64,000 nucleotides of DNA from Oscillospiraceae bacterium. Lineage in GTDB: Bacteria; Bacillota; Clostridia; Oscillospirales; Ruminococcaceae. Within the stretch, counting starts at the first letter, position 1; each line of letters starts with the position of its first letter. Under the pieces are notes generated by a model. The model worked only from the letters and a program-made list of their open reading frames with translations, had not been told where the DNA came from and did not search any database. This document shows positions 61,124 through 64,000 of this stretch, in pieces. The position numbers were made by a program, and so were the translations under genes. The stretch is from NCBI GenBank assembly GCA_025757985.1, contig CP107210.1, positions 868,001 to 932,000 on the forward strand. The letters are read 5' to 3'.

Positions 61124-61921
61124 ATGAAGCATCCGATTACTAAAATTATTCTTCCGATTACCTTAAGTACTTTGCTTTTAACAGGCTGTCAATCGCCTTC
61201 CACATCGGGTTCATCGCCCAGCTTGTCTCAGCCTTCTACCGTAATCCCCTCTGCTACGGTCTCTCCTGTGCCAGATGAGCCTGCTTCGTCAACGCCTATG
61301 GTAGAAAATCCACAGGATACGGCATCCGAGGCAGAACCGTCCGAGGATATTATGCAAAAGGAAATAGATACGTCCGATTGGATGCCCGCTGATCCTTTCG
61401 ACATTGACTTGGCAGAGATTGAAGACTTTCTGAATGATAGTAAGTTGTTGGGTATTTTAAGTGGGCGTAATACAAAAGTTATTTTGTCTGAATCCGATGA
61501 GTCCAGGCAGTATTTAAGGTGGGCTGTATCCCTCTGCTTAACACAGGCCGCTTCCGACAAAGGGCTTCCTTTGCAAACCAACGAAGATGGTGTGCCTTAT
61601 TTTCCAATTTCCGATTTTGAAGAAGCCGCATATGAACTGTTTGGAATCCAATACGACTTTTCTTCTTTGGCTGAATCTGCATCTGACCGCGCCCCAGACG
61701 GGATGCTTTGTGTGACATGGGGCTATGAAAATTCATTGGCTGGAACCACTATCCAAGAGAACACCTTATTAAAGGGAAATGGAGAATATTCTGCTATCCT
61801 AGAAAATCAATTTTATAATCCGGGAGAGGATTCCACAGTTTATCTTGAGCAAATTGTATTCTCCCAAAATAATTCTTATCGGTTTTCACCTATTCGTATT
61901 TCGCAAGTTAAAAGTATATAG
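61124..61921 (+). CDS. Ser/Pro-rich lipoprotein of unknown function
   Basis: 265 residues. Signal peptide with lipobox LLTGC (Cys22), a Ser/Pro/Thr-rich stalk to about 80, then an acidic globular domain with no recognised motif. ATG after AAAGGAGG. It follows the sigma-like gene, and a second lipoprotein of similar design lies at 63170, so the pair may be regulated together. Confidence 0.7.
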   Translation: MKHPITKIILPITLSTLLLTGCQSPSTSGSSPSLSQPSTVIPSATVSPVPDEPASSTPMVENPQDTASEAEPSEDIMQKEIDTSDWMPADPFDIDLAEIEDFLNDSKLLGILSGRNTKVILSESDESRQYLRWAVSLCLTQAASDKGLPLQTNEDGVPYFPISDFEEAAYELFGIQYDFSSLAESASDRAPDGMLCVTWGYENSLAGTTIQENTLLKGNGEYSAILENQFYNPGEDSTVYLEQIVFSQNNSYRFSPIRISQVKSI

Positions 61922-61922
61922 T

Positions 61923-61974
61923 AAAAAGCAGGTACAGCAACCAAATACCCACAAGGGAGTTTTGCTGTACCTGC
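61923..61974 (-). terminator. Terminator of the ricin-lectin/M23 gene
   Basis: Perfect 13-base arms GCAGGTACAGCAA and complement with a T run on the minus strand. Confidence 0.85.
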
Positions 61975-62015
61975 CAATAAAGCTTTAGTAAGTAATTTTA
62001 TATGTTACATGTCAA

Positions 62016-63023
62016 TCAAGACCTATCAACATGATAAAACGGCAATGCATTGATGGGGTCTACCACCGGCAAAAGACTAATTGAAGTCCAGCCTTTCACA
62101 CCGGGAGCCATTCGAGCATCGTTACCTACAAATAGGCCGAAATGCAGGTGCGGACCGGTAGACTTTCCCGTGTTTCCAATCGTACCGATGCGATCGCCTT
62201 TCTTCACCTGCTGGCCGGGAGTTAAAGTTGGAGCCGAAAGCAAATGCATATAAAGGGTACGCGCATATTGGCCCGACATATTCGTGGTAGGATTGCTATG
62301 ATTAATAGCAATGCAGTTGCCCATAGTCCACATATTAGTACCGGAGTCCGGATGATTTGCATCTTGAACAAAAGAAACTACGCCATCCGCAAATGCATAG
62401 ACACCATGGTCTGCATGCTTATCGCGGATATCAATTCCCAGATGCTGTCGTTCAGTGTCGGTTGCCTTGAGTCGGAAATCATCAGAAAGTTTCTTACAGT
62501 ACGTGGGATATACATATTTGCCATAGGGGCCGAGGCCACCGCCTGTACCAGTGTTGCCACCCGCATTGGTTTTCTCGATTAGCTGCCATACCTGATTTGC
62601 ACCGGTATTGCGCGCGGCCCACTTGACATTTGCGCCGCTTGCAGTACTTTCTGCCGTCAGGTACAGGTTATTATCCGCATCATTGCGGTAGCACTGGATT
62701 AGATAGAGGTTTCGGCTTGCATCAATCGTCTTAAAATTAATTTTAGAATCATTCTTATTGTCGCTCCAAGTATGGATATCACAGTTACCATAGTTAGAAG
62801 ACCCCAGCCAGATATTCAAAGCGTAATCATAATTGATTGCGCTTTTGATTCGGGCAAAGCCGTTGTCGATATCGACTCGCCAAAGCTGGTCAAGAACATC
62901 CTGCTTGCTCCACACAATCACATTTCGATTCTGAGAAACCTGCGTATTGCCATAAACGCTTAAAGCAATACCGGTATTGTTTTGGGGGACAATCCAATAG
63001 ATTTTGCCATTTTCATAGCCCAT
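62016..63023 (-). CDS. Ricin-type lectin domain fused to M23 peptidase, no signal peptide
   Basis: 335 residues from the ATG at 63023 (AAGGAAG upstream). Residues about 1-140 form a beta-trefoil (repeats such as NNTGIALSVYGN, YDYALNIWLG, NNLYLTAES with Q-x-W-type ends DQLWRV and NQVWQL). A Gly-rich linker leads to an M23 domain with HLGIDIRDK and HLHFGLF. No secretion signal is present, so it may be released by lysis or a non-Sec route, like phage or bacteriocin-type lysins. Strongly divergent from the lipoprotein gene at 63170 across a palindromic operator. Confidence 0.82.
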   Translation of the reverse strand: MGYENGKIYWIVPQNNTGIALSVYGNTQVSQNRNVIVWSKQDVLDQLWRVDIDNGFARIKSAINYDYALNIWLGSSNYGNCDIHTWSDNKNDSKINFKTIDASRNLYLIQCYRNDADNNLYLTAESTASGANVKWAARNTGANQVWQLIEKTNAGGNTGTGGGLGPYGKYVYPTYCKKLSDDFRLKATDTERQHLGIDIRDKHADHGVYAFADGVVSFVQDANHPDSGTNMWTMGNCIAINHSNPTTNMSGQYARTLYMHLLSAPTLTPGQQVKKGDRIGTIGNTGKSTGPHLHFGLFVGNDARMAPGVKGWTSISLLPVVDPINALPFYHVDRS

Positions 63024-63071
63024 AGGTATACTTCCTTTCATTTTTGTTTTTTCACCTCGTCAGGTGCTTTT

Positions 63072-63102
63072 GTGAACGTTCACTAAGTAAAGAGAATATA
63101 AT
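63072..63102 (+). promoter_or_regulatory. Perfect 12-bp palindrome and -10 box in the divergent intergenic region
   Basis: GTGAACGTTCAC (63072-63083) followed by TATAAT (63097-63102) for the plus-strand lipoprotein gene. The palindrome covers the -35 region, which fits a repressor site, such as one for a TetR/LacI-type protein not in the window. Confidence 0.6.
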
Positions 63103-63169
63103 GCATCTTTTGTAAACCGATATTTTAGAAATATCAAGATTGCTATTTAGTATTTAAGGGGGTAAGATT

Positions 63170-63958
63170 ATGAATTTTCAAAAAGCAGCATCTGTTCTTT
63201 TAAGTGCGTTAAGCGTCTGCTTCTTATCGAGTTGTGATATTTCATTAGAAGAGCCTGCTCCTTCTAGCAAGTCCCAAGACGGTTCAGTTCTTTCCAATAG
63301 CCACGAGGAAAGTACATTCACTACAGATTCAAGCATCTCTAAATCGGAAAGTTCTGCTCCATCAAGTCCTGTAGCAACAGACACCCCAGAACAATCCCCT
63401 ATAGATACCACAAAGGAATATTCGGATCTTTCCTTTTTAACAACTGACCAACAAGAATTGTATCGGGTTGCTTATGATGCTAAAGATGGATTGTACGGTA
63501 TGGGAGATAACCTTATGTATCTATGGGGCTATCGACCTGTTTTGGACGATAACGAAGCTGTCGTTTACATAGACGAAGACTATGTTTTATACGATGCTAA
63601 TTTTTATGAATTTTCAAATCATATCCACCAAATTTTCACAGATAGTTTTCTTGCTAACTCCGACTATTCTGTAAAGTTCATTGATTACGATGGAGATGTT
63701 GCGGTCAACTACAGCCTCAAAAAAGATATGGTGTATGGTACAACCATTCAAGTTAATGAAGCCTTTCCCGACACGTATCGCTTGGTTTGCAGTTCAGAAA
63801 ACAGCATTGATTTCACATTGATTTCCCACTATGATCGAAATGGATGGAATGGCCCAAATGATTCAATTGATGTTTACACTATCGAATATCCAATACGCAT
63901 GATTAAATTGTCTGATGGTTGGCGTATTGATGAATTTCATACCACCATGTTCGGGTGA
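63170..63958 (+). CDS. Ser-rich lipoprotein of unknown function
   Basis: 262 residues. Signal peptide with lipobox LSSC (Cys23), a Ser/Thr/Pro-rich stalk to about 85, then a globular domain with many Asp and Tyr residues and no known motif. ATG after AAGGGGG. Similar in design to the lipoprotein at 61124. A terminator hairpin lies just after it. Confidence 0.7.
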   Translation: MNFQKAASVLLSALSVCFLSSCDISLEEPAPSSKSQDGSVLSNSHEESTFTTDSSISKSESSAPSSPVATDTPEQSPIDTTKEYSDLSFLTTDQQELYRVAYDAKDGLYGMGDNLMYLWGYRPVLDDNEAVVYIDEDYVLYDANFYEFSNHIHQIFTDSFLANSDYSVKFIDYDGDVAVNYSLKKDMVYGTTIQVNEAFPDTYRLVCSSENSIDFTLISHYDRNGWNGPNDSIDVYTIEYPIRMIKLSDGWRIDEFHTTMFG

Positions 63959-63961
63959 CAA

Positions 63962-63997
63962 AATCAAGGGAGACTAGTCTCCCAGTCTCCCTCGATT
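63962..63997 (+). terminator. Terminator of the second lipoprotein gene
   Basis: Near-perfect 14-base arms (AATCAAGGGAGACT and complement with one mismatch), cut close by the window end. Confidence 0.7.
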
Positions 63998-64000
63998 CTT

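Overview
The window looks like a chromosome segment of a gut Clostridia bacterium of the Oscillospiraceae/Ruminococcaceae type (Faecalibacterium-Gemmiger-Subdoligranulum neighbourhood). This rests on the Gram-positive PolC polymerase, the pyrH-frr-cdsA-dxr-rseP-ispG-polC order, a Spo0A-like regulator, LytTR/GHKL two-component systems, high GC in the left half and two families of dispersed palindromic repeats. I cannot fix the species without a search.

Bases 1-36.7 kb are a GC-rich backbone. From left to right: a BlaI-type repressor end followed by three M23 cell-wall peptidase genes, the first fused to a BlaR1-like M56 sensor protease; an Lrp/AsnC regulator and a convergent auxin-efflux-type carrier; tRNA-Leu(GAG); a GPH sugar symporter and GH2 glycosidase downstream of a LytTR/GHKL two-component pair; tRNA-Gly(CCC); the polC-ispG-rseP-dxr-cdsA-frr-pyrH cluster (uppS not in its usual place); a divergent Spo0A-like regulator with a soluble kinase-like ATPase; tRNA-Ala(CGC); a MarR regulator with a TSUP transporter; two GH3 glycosidases, one with permuted domains and membrane anchors, again downstream of a LytTR/GHKL pair; and an orphan type IV pilin-like gene.

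At about 36.7 kb a tRNA-Lys(CTT) gene with an abnormal D-arm marks the edge of an accessory region that runs to the window end. GC and codon use change abruptly and several genes are broken. I read it as a mosaic. (I) 36.8-42.9 kb is AT-rich and defence-like: nucleotidyltransferase, frameshifted dGTPase, PD-(D/E)XK transposase-type nuclease, helicase-nuclease. (II) 43.0-48.9 kb holds a large serine recombinase, two tiny degenerate resolvase-like proteins, a DinG-like helicase and an HTH protein. (III) 49.0-58.3 kb holds the C-terminal SPASM remnant of a radical-SAM peptide maturase, a Cys-rich RiPP precursor, a two-component system with a frameshifted regulator, and a tightly overlapping operon of propeller-SBP lipoprotein, MalF-like and MalG-like permeases, MacA-like adaptor and MacB/FtsX-like permease, with no ATPase. 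(IV) 58.3-60.0 kb is a conjugation-type M23 protein gene interrupted by one in-frame TGA and cut at its end. (V) 60.0-64.0 kb has a 5'-truncated sigma factor, a second sigma-like protein, two lipoproteins and a ricin-lectin/M23 protein.

The most unusual candidate system is block III: an orphan six-cysteine RiPP beside a signal-responsive operon that mixes sugar-importer-type and MacAB-type parts.
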